From WHSW01 sp036794585 (GTDB lineage Bacteria; Actinomycetota; Thermoleophilia; Solirubrobacterales; 70-9): a DNA stretch of 24,022 bases. The stretch covers positions 1 to 24,022 of the forward strand of contig DAIRGH010000041.1 of NCBI GenBank assembly GCA_036794585.1, given 5' to 3'. Below, one piece after another: positions 1-7,108 of this stretch. Within the stretch, counting starts at the first letter, position 1. Every line of letters begins with the position of its first letter. A model generated the notes under the pieces. The model was not told the origin of the DNA. It searched no databases and saw only the letters and a program-made list of their open reading frames with translations. The position numbers and the translations under genes were made by a program.

Positions 1-710
1 TGCTCGAGCTCGGCGCGGGCGGCTGCCAGCGCCCCGGCAAGCGAGTCGTCGCCGCCCGCGACGCGGCGCGCCGCGGTCGCCAGCGCCCGGCCGAGCGCCG
101 TCGCCCGCTCGCGCTCGTCGTCGCTCAGGTAGGCGTTGCGCGAGCTCAGCGCGAGCCCGTCGGGCGCCCGCACGGTCGGCACGGTGACCACCTCGAGGTC
201 GAAATCGAGGTCGCGGACCATGCGCCGGATCACGACCGCCTGCTGCGCGTCCTTCTGACCGACGAAGACGAGCTGCGGGGCGACCGTGTTGAGCAGCTTG
301 GCGACCACCGTCGCCACGCCTCGGAAATGCTCCGCTCCGCGGCGCCGCGGATCGCCGTCGAGCACGTCGGTGAGCCCGCCGGCGACCTCGACCGCGGTCG
401 CGAAGCCCTCCGGGTAGACCTCGGACAGGGTGGGGGCGTAAACGATGTCGACGCCGGCCGTCTCGGCGAGCTCCACGTCGCGAGCCTCGTCGCGCGGATA
501 GGCGTCCAGGTCCTCGCCGGCGCCGAACTGCTTCGGGTTGACGAACAGGCTCATGACGACGAGGTCGGAGCGCTCTCGTGCGGCGGCCAGCAGCGCGAGA
601 TGGCCCTCGTGGAGGGCCCCCATCGTCGGCACCAGGCCGACGAGGCGGCCGTCCCTGCGCGCCGGCTCGAGCTCGGCTCTCAGCTCGACCTTGGTCCGCA
701 CGACCTTCAT
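1..710 (-). CDS. panC: Pantothenate synthetase (partial, 3' end beyond window)
   Basis: PanC joins pantoate and beta-alanine using ATP in the cytoplasm, the last step of pantothenate (vitamin B5, CoA precursor) synthesis. About 236 codons are visible from the ATG at 710; the C-terminus is cut by the window edge. The family motifs appear in order: PTMGALHEGH (HxGH adenylate motif, around residues 28-37), SLFVNPKQF, YPR, FRGVATVVAKL, GQKDAQQ and DGLALSSRN. The usual aromatic residue in the KDYQQ motif is replaced by Ala. The ATG overlaps the stop of the upstream DUF2520 gene as ATGA, so the two are probably translated together. A C-terminal fusion cannot be judged from here. Confidence 0.97.
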   Translation of the reverse strand, partial: MKVVRTKVELRAELEPARRDGRLVGLVPTMGALHEGHLALLAAARERSDLVVMSLFVNPKQFGAGEDLDAYPRDEARDVELAETAGVDIVYAPTLSEVYPEGFATAVEVAGGLTDVLDGDPRRRGAEHFRGVATVVAKLLNTVAPQLVFVGQKDAQQAVVIRRMVRDLDFDLEVVTVPTVRAPDGLALSSRNAYLSDDERERATALGRALATAARRVAGGDDSLAGALAAARAELE

Positions 711-1555
711 CGCGCGATCTCCCTGGTGCGCGAGGCCAGCGCCCGATAGAGCTCGACGAGCTCGGGCGCGCTGGCCTCCAGCGCCGCGAGATGGCGATCG
801 ACGGTGGCGTCGTCGCCGCGCGCGATCGGACCTGTGAGCGCCTCGTCGCCGCGCTGCGCCCAGTTCGCGGCCGTCCGCAGGACGAGCGGCGCGAGCAGCT
901 CGCGCGCGTCGTCGATGCCGATCGTGCCGAGGAGGCCGGCCGCGGACTCCTCGAGCGTGACGAGGAAGTTGGAGGCGATCGAGGCCGCGGCGTGGTAGGC
1001 GGCGCGGTGCTCCTCGGGCACCGCGAACGGGCGCATCCCGAGCGCCGCGGCGAGCGCGCGGGCGAAATCCAGAGCCTCGGCGTCGGAGCCCGCGATCGCG
1101 CAGGGGGATCCCGTGAAGTCGGTGGTGGCGTCGGGCGCGGTCTGCAGCGGATGCAGCGAGAAGGTCGTCGCGCCGGCCGCCGCCGCGGGCGCGAGCGCGT
1201 CGAGTTGCGTGGCGCCGCTGGTATGTCCGACCAGCCTCAGCGGCGGCACCGCCTCGGCCGCGACCGCCGCCGCGTCGGCAATCTCGGCGTCGGGCACGCA
1301 AAGCAGCGCCGCCTCGGCGCCGGCCATGACCCTCGGCGCCTGCCCGCGGTCGGCAAGCGTCGCGTCGATCCCCGCCCGCTCCGCCGCGGCCGCGAGCGAG
1401 CCGCCGATCCGGCCGGCGCCGACGATCGCGAGCGCGGGCAGCTCGGCGACCCGCGCTGAATAAGGCGCCTCAACAGCGGCGCCACTCCGCTTCGCCCTTT
1501 GGGCTCCGCGATCGGTTGTCGCGCTGGTCGGGAGATCCCGTTCCAGTTCTCGCAT
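707..1555 (-). CDS. Rossmann-like DUF2520 protein, upstream partner of panC
   Basis: This is a predicted NAD(P)-type oxidoreductase. After about 37 residues a Rossmann nucleotide-binding loop appears (AIVGAGRIGGSL), then LLCVPD, a HTSGA motif, SLHPLQT, YHAAASIASNFLVTL and LTGPIARGD, the hallmarks of the Rossmann-like/DUF2520 family. The family resembles ketopantoate reductase in fold and often lies beside panC, so a role in pantoate supply is attractive but inferred. The start is uncertain. The ATG at 1555 gives 282 aa, but the first 35 or so residues are polar, unrelated to the family and use atypical codons for this genome. No in-frame ATG, GTG or TTG lies closer to the Rossmann strand, so a CTG start near 1440 is possible. 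The 143 bp between this ATG and the next gene at 1699 hold no recognisable element apart from that gene's -10 box. Confidence 0.85.
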   Translation of the reverse strand: MRELERDLPTSATTDRGAQRAKRSGAAVEAPYSARVAELPALAIVGAGRIGGSLAAAAERAGIDATLADRGQAPRVMAGAEAALLCVPDAEIADAAAVAAEAVPPLRLVGHTSGATQLDALAPAAAAGATTFSLHPLQTAPDATTDFTGSPCAIAGSDAEALDFARALAAALGMRPFAVPEEHRAAYHAAASIASNFLVTLEESAAGLLGTIGIDDARELLAPLVLRTAANWAQRGDEALTGPIARGDDATVDRHLAALEASAPELVELYRALASRTREIAR

Positions 1556-1686
1556 CGAGATACCAGACGGCTTTCGTGTCTCGGACGGGTGGTGTGAACG
1601 TCCACGCCCCGGGTCGGGGTCGCAGCGTGCGGGAAATGCTAGCGAGCGCGGGCGCCGATTCGGCCGGTGGCGGCTGCGGCTGGGGC

Positions 1687-1692
1687 TACCAT
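1687..1692 (+). promoter_or_regulatory. -10 box (TACCAT) for a leaderless zinc-ribbon gene
   Basis: TACCAT lies 6 nt before the GTG at 1699. No Shine-Dalgarno sequence is seen, so transcription probably starts at or next to the GTG. No convincing -35 hexamer is visible. Confidence 0.5.
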
Positions 1693-1698
1693 CGGCCT

Positions 1699-1974
1699 GT
1701 GCCGATCTACGAGTTTCGCTGCGAGGCCTGCGGCGAGCGCTTCGAGGCGCTGGTCGACAGCGGAACGGCCACCACCGCGTGCCGAGCCTGCGGGGCGGAC
1801 GCCGCCGAGCGGGTGCTCTCGGCGCCGGCGGCGCCGATGCACCTGGTGAAGTCGCCGGGCACGACGGCCAAGCAGGAGCGAAAGAACGCTCAGCTTCGGG
1901 CGCAAACGAAGGCCGACTTCAAGGCCAAGCGCCGGCGGGCACGGGAGGCGCGGAAGCGGGGGGGAGCCAGTTGA
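1699..1974 (+). CDS. FmdB-family zinc-ribbon protein
   Basis: A 91-residue protein opening with the FmdB signature MPIYEFRC. Two CxxC knuckles (Cys8/Cys11 and Cys28/Cys31) form a zinc ribbon over the first 40 residues. The rest is a basic, low-complexity tail rich in Lys, Arg and Ala that could bind nucleic acid. The GTG at 1699 is chosen because the family starts at MPIYE and because a -10 box lies 6 nt upstream; the open frame extends back to 1516 without family similarity. FmdB-like proteins are called putative regulators, but their molecular role is not established. The stop overlaps the TTG start of the next gene (TTGA). Confidence 0.88.
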   Translation: MPIYEFRCEACGERFEALVDSGTATTACRACGADAAERVLSAPAAPMHLVKSPGTTAKQERKNAQLRAQTKADFKAKRRRAREARKRGGAS

Positions 1975-2633
1975 CCGCCTCGGCCGAGCAGCGACGCGAG
2001 GCGATGGTCGAGCTCTACCGCGAGGTCTCCGAGTGCACTCGCTGTCCGCTGCACACGACGCGCGCGCGAGTCGTCTTCGGCGCCGGCAACGCCGACGCCG
2101 ACCTCGTCTTCGTCGGCGAGGCGCCCGGGGCCGAGGAGGATCGCCAGGGCCTGCCGTTCGTCGGCCGCGCCGGGCAGCTGCTCAACACGCTGCTGGAGGA
2201 GATCGGGATGAGGCGCGAGGACGTCTTCATCTGCAACATCCTGAAGTCGAGGCCGCCCGGCAACCGCGATCCCCAGCCGGAGGAGATCGAGGCCTGCTGG
2301 CCGTACCTGGAGCGGCAGATCGAGCTGATCGAGCCGCGGGTGATCGCCACCCTGGGCAACTTCGCGACCAAGCGGATCACGGGCAGCCCGACGGGGATCA
2401 CCCGCTGCTGCGGGATCCCGCAGCAGCACCGGATCGCCGGCCGCGAGCTGTTCGTCTTCCCGCTGTTTCACCCGGCCGCCGCGCTGCGCACCCCCGCGGT
2501 GCTCGAGCGGCTGCGCGACGACTTCGCCAAGCTTCCCGCACTGCTCGCCGAGTCGCTGCCCGAGCGCGAGCCGGACCCGGTCGCGGCGACGCCGGCGCCG
2601 GATCCTGCCAGCCAGCTGGACCTGTTCGCTTGA
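1971..2633 (+). CDS. Family-4 uracil-DNA glycosylase (4Fe-4S)
   Basis: Removes uracil from DNA, starting base-excision repair of deaminated cytosine. The 220-aa protein carries the four family-4 iron-sulfur cysteines: Cys22 and Cys25 (CTRC), Cys88 (FICN) and Cys109 (EAC). The catalytic-pocket motif VGEAPGAEED is at 48-57, followed by GLPFVGRAGQLL and a C-terminal HPAA motif (167-170). The TTG start at 1971 overlaps the preceding stop as TTGA. After the catalytic domain, a Pro/Ala-rich linker (about 198-213) ends in QLDLF at 215-219, one residue before the C-terminus, which matches the bacterial beta-clamp-binding consensus QL(S/D)LF. The stop again overlaps the next start. Confidence 0.95.
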   Translation: MTASAEQRREAMVELYREVSECTRCPLHTTRARVVFGAGNADADLVFVGEAPGAEEDRQGLPFVGRAGQLLNTLLEEIGMRREDVFICNILKSRPPGNRDPQPEEIEACWPYLERQIELIEPRVIATLGNFATKRITGSPTGITRCCGIPQQHRIAGRELFVFPLFHPAAALRTPAVLERLRDDFAKLPALLAESLPEREPDPVAATPAPDPASQLDLFA

Positions 2634-3103
2634 CGGTCGAGCTCAGCGACGGCCCGAAGGCGACCGAGGCGCTCGGCGCGCGCCTGGCGGCCGGCCTTGG
2701 CCCCGGCGACGTGGTGCTGGTCAAGGGTGAGCTCGGCAGTGGCAAGACGACCCTGGTCCGCGGCGCCTGCCGGGCGCTGGGCATCACCCGGCCGGTCGTC
2801 TCGCCGACGTTCACGATCGGCCGTCGCTACGCCGGCCCGACGGCCATCTCGCACCTCGACCTCTACCGGCTCTCCGATCTCGGCGGCGAGGACCCGGCGC
2901 TGCTCGGCGACTATCTGACGCCCGACGCGATCACGTTCATCGAGTGGCCGGAGTTGGCCGCCCAGGCGCCGCTGCCGGAAGGTGTTGCGATCGCGGTGCG
3001 GGTCGAGCTGCGTCATGCCGGGGGAGACCGGCGCGAGATCGAGATCAGCGCAGAAACGGGAGTCGAGCGCCAGGACCGGAGGGCGCGCTCGGCAGGGCTC
3101 TAA
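2630..3103 (+). CDS. tsaE: tRNA t6A biosynthesis ATPase TsaE
   Basis: TsaE is the P-loop ATPase that works with TsaB and TsaD to place threonylcarbamoyl on A37 of ANN-decoding tRNAs. The 157-aa protein has a Walker A motif GELGSGKT (33-40), the switch-like SPTFT (58-62), HLDLYRL (75-81) and FIEWPE (103-108), all typical of the family. The TTG at 2630 forms a TTGA overlap with the glycosylase stop and places Walker A at the usual distance from the N-terminus. The last 15 or so residues are a basic tail. Its partner genes tsaB and tsaD lie about 4 kb downstream instead of adjacent. It ends 5 bp from the convergent lipoprotein gene, and I see no hairpin in that gap. Confidence 0.95.
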   Translation: MTVELSDGPKATEALGARLAAGLGPGDVVLVKGELGSGKTTLVRGACRALGITRPVVSPTFTIGRRYAGPTAISHLDLYRLSDLGGEDPALLGDYLTPDAITFIEWPELAAQAPLPEGVAIAVRVELRHAGGDRREIEISAETGVERQDRRARSAGL

Positions 3104-3108
3104 GTGGT

Positions 3109-3468
3109 CTAGTCGCGGGCTGCGTCGAGCGCCTGCTGGATCTCCCGCGCGGCGACGTCGATCGCCTCCTGAGCTCGATCACCGCCCTCCTCGGCGGCGC
3201 GCTCGAGCGCCTCGCGAACACCCTCTTCATCGCCGTCCTGCGCCGCGTCGAGGGCGTCGTCGAGCTCGCTGCGAAGCTCCTCGCTCTTCTCGCCCGTCGC
3301 CTCGACGGCGTCGTCGATCTCCTGCTGGGCGTCGTCGATCTCCTGCTGTACGTCCTCGAGGGCCTGGTCGGCGGCATCGTCGCCGCAGCCCGACCAGGCC
3401 GCGCCCGCTGCCACGATCGAGAGCACGGCGATCGCCGTGAGTACACGCCGGTGAGACGGACCGCTCAT
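3109..3468 (-). CDS. Small acidic coiled-coil lipoprotein
   Basis: A 119-residue predicted lipoprotein of unknown function. The N-terminus has basic residues, a hydrophobic segment (about 9-24) and a lipobox-like WSGC, with Cys28 the probable lipidated residue; Trp at -3 is unusual. The mature part is almost entirely Asp, Glu, Ala and Gln, with heptad-like repeats such as VQQEIDDAQQEIDDA, suggesting a long helix or coiled coil on the outer face of the membrane. The ATG at 3468 has a TAGGCT -10 box 6 nt upstream and no Shine-Dalgarno site. It is divergent from the iron-uptake operon and shares its regulatory gap, so a role in iron handling, perhaps cation binding by the acidic surface, is possible but inferred. 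Confidence 0.8.
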   Translation of the reverse strand: MSGPSHRRVLTAIAVLSIVAAGAAWSGCGDDAADQALEDVQQEIDDAQQEIDDAVEATGEKSEELRSELDDALDAAQDGDEEGVREALERAAEEGGDRAQEAIDVAAREIQQALDAARD

Positions 3469-3474
3469 CGCACT

Positions 3475-3480
3475 AGCCTA
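3475..3480 (-). promoter_or_regulatory. -10 box (TAGGCT) for a leaderless lipoprotein gene
   Basis: On the minus strand TAGGCT is followed by 6 nt and then the ATG at 3468. The iron box at 3526-3541 lies about 50 bp upstream of this box. Confidence 0.45.
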
Positions 3481-3525
3481 GCCCCCGCCGGCACGATCGC
3501 CGCGAGTCTGTATTAGGCTTCCCAC

Positions 3526-3541
3526 ATTAGGGTCACCTAAT
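3526..3541. promoter_or_regulatory. DtxR/IdeR-type iron box
   Basis: ATTAGG-GTCA-CCTAAT is a perfect 6-bp inverted repeat with a 4-bp centre. The 14-nt core TTAGGGTCACCTAA differs at one base from the right-hand part of the published actinobacterial iron-box form TTAGGTTAGGCTCACCTAA. A further TTAGG half-site lies at 3513-3517. The box sits 31 bp before the TTG start of the EfeO-like gene and 57 bp before the divergent lipoprotein ATG. This implies repression by iron-loaded DtxR/IdeR. The exact -10 of the iron operon is not resolved; TATTAG at 3511-3516 is one candidate. Confidence 0.75.
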
Positions 3542-3572
3542 AGGAGGTGGCGCGACTGAAGGGAGTCCTGAG

Positions 3573-4664
3573 TTGCGGATCGATCGGCGCGTGCTCGCAT
3601 CACTTGCGGTGACGGGTGCGCTCTCTTTCGCGCTGGCGGCGTGTGGAGGCGACGGCGACGACGAGGCGGCGGTGTCGGAGCCCTCGGCGACCGAGCTGAG
3701 CGCGATCAAGGACTACCTGACCCAGCACACCGCCGACCTCGCCGCGCAGACCGAGGAGCTCAAGGCGCTCGGCGAGCGGTACTACGAGCTCGCGGCGGAG
3801 GTCGACTTCGACTACGCGGCGTTGATGCGCGAACACGGGGACGAGGTCGAGCGGATCCTCGAAAGCTCCCAGCGGACGTATGTGAAGGCGAATCCTGCGT
3901 ATGAGGAGATGGAGGGCGTGGTCGCGGGAGTGCCGCGACTGGCGCAGTACGACGTCGACATCGACGCCGGTGGCGACTCGAGCGATCCCGAGAACGCCGT
4001 CTCGTTCAGCCTCGACCTGCCCAACGGCGAGACGCTCAAGCAGCCCGGCAACGCGTTCTTCGTCACCGAGACCGCTCTCTACGGGACGAATCCGGACTTC
4101 CTCGCCGATGGCGTTGCCCAGGACGTCGACCTGGACGGCAGCGAGGAGTTCGGTGAGGGCCTCCCGGATGCCGGCATCTACGTCGCGATGGTGCGCAAGT
4201 TCGACGAGATGGCGGACTCGCTTGACGCCGACGCCCAGGAGTTCGAGCCGACTCCGTCGGATGCGCTGACCGCGATCACCGTCATGACGCCGACGATGAG
4301 CGAGTACTTCGAGGCCTGGAAGAACTCCCGCTTCATCGCCGGCAGCGATGCGACCGAGCTCGCCTTCGTCGCAGCCTCGCGGCTCTCGGACATCGCCGAC
4401 ATCCTCGAGGGGATCCAGTTCACGTACGACGAGGTGCAACCGCTGATCGCCGAGGAGTCGCCGGCGCAGGCGGAGCAGACGGGCAAGGCGCTCGATGACC
4501 TGCTCGCCTTCGTCGAGGATCTGCGCGACGACGAGGCGGCCGGGCGGGAGTTCACGGCCGAGGAGGCCGACACGCTCGGCTCCGAGGCCCAGCGCCAGGC
4601 CGAGGCCATCGCAGGGCAGGTGACCCAGGCGGCTAAGCGGCTCGGGATCGAATTGCAGGCGTAA
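3573..4664 (+). CDS. EfeO/imelysin-like iron-uptake lipoprotein
   Basis: A 363-aa predicted lipoprotein. It has a signal segment (about 7-23) and a good lipobox LAAC with Cys24, followed by an acidic Gly/Asp linker. The mature part is mostly helical and acidic, with a probable beta insertion around 120-200. An HxxE motif (HGDE, 88-91) is present; HxxE is the metal-binding signature of EfeO and M75 imelysin proteins, but the flanking sequence is not typical, so the match could be chance. The TTG at 3573 has GGGAG about 8 nt upstream. It overlaps the FTR1 permease start as TAATG and follows an iron box, so a role in presenting iron to FTR1 is well supported by context. Assignment as a true EfeO orthologue is tentative. 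No efeB peroxidase gene is nearby. Confidence 0.7.
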   Translation: MRIDRRVLASLAVTGALSFALAACGGDGDDEAAVSEPSATELSAIKDYLTQHTADLAAQTEELKALGERYYELAAEVDFDYAALMREHGDEVERILESSQRTYVKANPAYEEMEGVVAGVPRLAQYDVDIDAGGDSSDPENAVSFSLDLPNGETLKQPGNAFFVTETALYGTNPDFLADGVAQDVDLDGSEEFGEGLPDAGIYVAMVRKFDEMADSLDADAQEFEPTPSDALTAITVMTPTMSEYFEAWKNSRFIAGSDATELAFVAASRLSDIADILEGIQFTYDEVQPLIAEESPAQAEQTGKALDDLLAFVEDLRDDEAAGREFTAEEADTLGSEAQRQAEAIAGQVTQAAKRLGIELQA

Positions 4665-7108
4665 TGAGGCGGTGGGTTCTCGCAGTCGTCTTCGCGCTGG
4701 CGCTGCTCGGTCCGGCCGGCGCGAACGCCGACGCAGAAGCTCCGTGGCGAGCGGCCGAACGGGTGCGCGCGTCGCTGTTCGACGCGCAGACCGCGCTGCT
4801 GCTCGGCGAGGCGGCTCCGCGCTCAGTGGACGCGGCGAACCATGCCTTCGAAGCATCGCTCGCTGCGGAGATCAGCCACAGCGACGCCGCAGCCCTTCAC
4901 AACGCGCGCAGTGCGCTGGACGGCGTCGCCCGCGCGTATCGCGCTGGCGACGCGGTCGAGCTCGCGGCGGCCCGGGGGCAGCTGGTGGCAGCGATTCGCC
5001 GCGGTGCCTACGCGGTCACGCTCGGCGCGGTCTCGCGCGGCGAGCTGGCGACGGCGCGGGACTGGATCCTGGTGCGCGACTTCCGCAAGGCGACCCGGTT
5101 CACGCGTCCCGGCGTCGACGCGACCGCGGCGCTCGACGCGCTCGCCGCTGGCGATCTGACGCCGGCTGAGGCGCGGACGCAGGTGAAGAAGGACCTGCTC
5201 GACGCCTACCAGGCGCGGCTGAACGACTACCTGGCCGAGGCCGAGCGCGAGGCCGACCGGGGGTTCATGCCGGCCCTGGCTGAGTCGGCGGCGCTGGTCC
5301 GCGGCTACTGGCTGATCCTCGACCAGGAGTACCTCGCCCAGCGCGGCGAGGAGCAGCGAACGGCCGCGGACGCCGCCTTCCGTGAGCTCGAGCAGGCCGC
5401 GGCGGCCTCGCGAGTCCACGAGTTCGAGCGGCGCGCTGGGGACGTGCGTGAGCGGCTCGACGGGTTCACCGCGGCGCCATTCACCGCCGAGGAGCAGGTT
5501 CGGCGCGCCGCGCAGCTGACGCGCTTTCTCGACCTCGTCCCGATCGAGTACGACCACGGCACCGACGACGGGCAGGTGACGATCCCGTTCGAGCTGCAGG
5601 AGGGACTGGCCTTCATCGACGGCGCCCAGGCCGCATTCGACGACCTGGAGCCCGAGCTCGACGAGCACGATCCGGCCGCCTCGGCGGAGGTCGAGGTGCG
5701 CTTCGACGAGCTTCGCCGCCTGCTCACGGCGGCGAACGAAGGCGGCGTGGTCGTCTCCCTCGAGGAGGTCGAGGCCGTCCACGAGGAGGCCTCGAGCACG
5801 CTCGATTCGCTGTTCCCGGAGGAGTGGAAGCAGTCGAACGACGAGGCCGACTTCGACCTGGTCGACATCTCCCTGGACCAGATGGCGGCTGCGATCTCGG
5901 CCGGAGAGAAGAATCAGGCCGAGCAGGCGCGACTGAGTGCCTACGCGTTCTTCGAGTTCGGTCCCGAGGTCAAGCTGCGCGCCTTCGACCCGCAGCTCGT
6001 CGCCGAGATCGAGGGGCTGTTCTGGTACGGCGCCCGCGGCGCCGACGGCTTCGCCGAGCTGATCGCAGACGGTGCCGACGCGAACCAGGTCCGCGAGAGC
6101 CGCCTGGTCATGGACGAGGCGCTCGAGGAGGCGCGCGCCCAGACCGGCGAGGGCGCCAGCGACGCGACGGTGATCACCAACGCGGCGACGATCGTCTTCC
6201 GCGAGGGGCTCGAGGCGATCCTGATCATCGCCGCAATCACGGCCAGCATGGTCGGGGCCAACCGGCGACTGCGGCGGCCGGTGCTCCGCGGCGCGCTGCT
6301 CGCCCTGCCGGCGAGCGTGATCCTGTTCGTGATCGCGCTGCTGGCCCTCGACTCGCTGGCGCAGTACGGCGAGAAGCTCGAGGCGATCGTCGGGATCGTC
6401 GCGATCGCGGTGCTGCTGCTGGTCATGAACTGGTTCTTTCACCGCGTCTACTGGACGGCATGGATCTCCGGCCATCGCAAGCGCGGGCTCGCGACTGCAG
6501 CCGCGGTGGGCGTCGGCGGCGCGACGGTGGCCGGGCTCTACCTACTCGGCTTCTCGAGCGTCCTGCGCGAGGGCTTCGAGACGGTCCTGTTCCTCCAGGC
6601 GCTTCAGCTCAGCTCCGGTACCGGCGTGGTGGTCGCCGGCGTCGGCTTCGGTCTGATCGCCACCGCCGTCGTCGGGGCCGTGACGTTCAACTTGGAGCAG
6701 CGGCTGCCGTACAAGCGCATGCTGATCGTCACCGGGGTGCTGATCGCGCTGGTGTTGGTCGTCCTGGTCGGCAACACGGCTCGCACGATGCAGGGCATCG
6801 GTTGGCTGTCGATCACGCCGATCGACGTCGAGCTGCCGCTCTGGATGGGCACCTGGCTGGGGATCTTCCCCACGGTCGAGACGCTGGTTCTGCAGGCTGG
6901 CGCGTTCGCGCTCGTGATCGGCAGCTATTTCGCGGCCGAGTGGTGGCGCAAGCGGCGAGTGCGCCCGGAGGCGCCGTCGCGGCCGCTGCCCGCCACCGTG
7001 AACGGTGACGCAGCGCCCGAGGTCCTGCGGCGGCTTCCGGTCAACGGGGTGCCTAGGGTGGGGGCTCATGACCCCCTCTCGCGGACCCCTGACCGTACTC
7101 GGCATTGA
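4664..7108 (+). CDS. FTR1-family iron permease with large N-terminal exported domain
   Basis: A high-affinity iron permease of the FTR1/EfeU family, 814 aa. A signal-like segment (about 3-20) is followed by about 480 residues of acidic, helical sequence predicted outside the membrane, then a membrane domain of about seven helices. This domain has the two diagnostic REXXE iron motifs, REGLE at 513-517 and REGFE at 635-639, each within a hydrophobic segment. The C-terminus is a basic, Pro/Arg-rich cytoplasmic tail. EfeU of E. coli is under 300 aa, so the exported half is a major addition and may bind iron itself. Translation is coupled to the preceding lipoprotein gene (TAATG). The last 41 bp overlap tsaB, which starts in another frame. 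Confidence 0.93.
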   Translation: MRRWVLAVVFALALLGPAGANADAEAPWRAAERVRASLFDAQTALLLGEAAPRSVDAANHAFEASLAAEISHSDAAALHNARSALDGVARAYRAGDAVELAAARGQLVAAIRRGAYAVTLGAVSRGELATARDWILVRDFRKATRFTRPGVDATAALDALAAGDLTPAEARTQVKKDLLDAYQARLNDYLAEAEREADRGFMPALAESAALVRGYWLILDQEYLAQRGEEQRTAADAAFRELEQAAAASRVHEFERRAGDVRERLDGFTAAPFTAEEQVRRAAQLTRFLDLVPIEYDHGTDDGQVTIPFELQEGLAFIDGAQAAFDDLEPELDEHDPAASAEVEVRFDELRRLLTAANEGGVVVSLEEVEAVHEEASSTLDSLFPEEWKQSNDEADFDLVDISLDQMAAAISAGEKNQAEQARLSAYAFFEFGPEVKLRAFDPQLVAEIEGLFWYGARGADGFAELIADGADANQVRESRLVMDEALEEARAQTGEGASDATVITNAATIVFREGLEAILIIAAITASMVGANRRLRRPVLRGALLALPASVILFVIALLALDSLAQYGEKLEAIVGIVAIAVLLLVMNWFFHRVYWTAWISGHRKRGLATAAAVGVGGATVAGLYLLGFSSVLREGFETVLFLQALQLSSGTGVVVAGVGFGLIATAVVGAVTFNLEQRLPYKRMLIVTGVLIALVLVVLVGNTARTMQGIGWLSITPIDVELPLWMGTWLGIFPTVETLVLQAGAFALVIGSYFAAEWWRKRRVRPEAPSRPLPATVNGDAAPEVLRRLPVNGVPRVGAHDPLSRTPDRTRH
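7054..7059 (+). promoter_or_regulatory. -10 box (TAGGGT) for leaderless tsaB
   Basis: TAGGGT lies 8 nt before the ATG at 7068, inside the end of the FTR1 gene. It would let tsaB be expressed independently of iron control. Confidence 0.4.
7056..7080 (+). promoter_or_regulatory. Hairpin with the tsaB start codon in its loop
   Basis: GGGGG (7060-7064) can pair with CCCCC (7072-7076), leaving the loop CTCATGA with the ATG at 7068-7070. Beyond one T/T mismatch the stem extends by three more pairs (7056-7058 with 7078-7080, one of them G-U). The G-rich arm is also the only candidate ribosome-binding stretch. Confidence 0.4.

Noticed and set aside
3103..3109. Terminator between convergent tsaE and the lipoprotein gene
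   Set aside because: The 5-bp gap and flanks show no inverted repeat.
3573..4664. Confident EfeO call with catalytic-type HxxE
   Set aside because: HGDE is present, but the surrounding residues are not typical, so only an EfeO-like designation from context is given.
4823..6475. Minus-strand open frame of about 550 codons opposite FTR1
   Set aside because: No recognisable domain; the plus strand has the REXXE motifs and a hydrophobicity pattern that fit a real permease.
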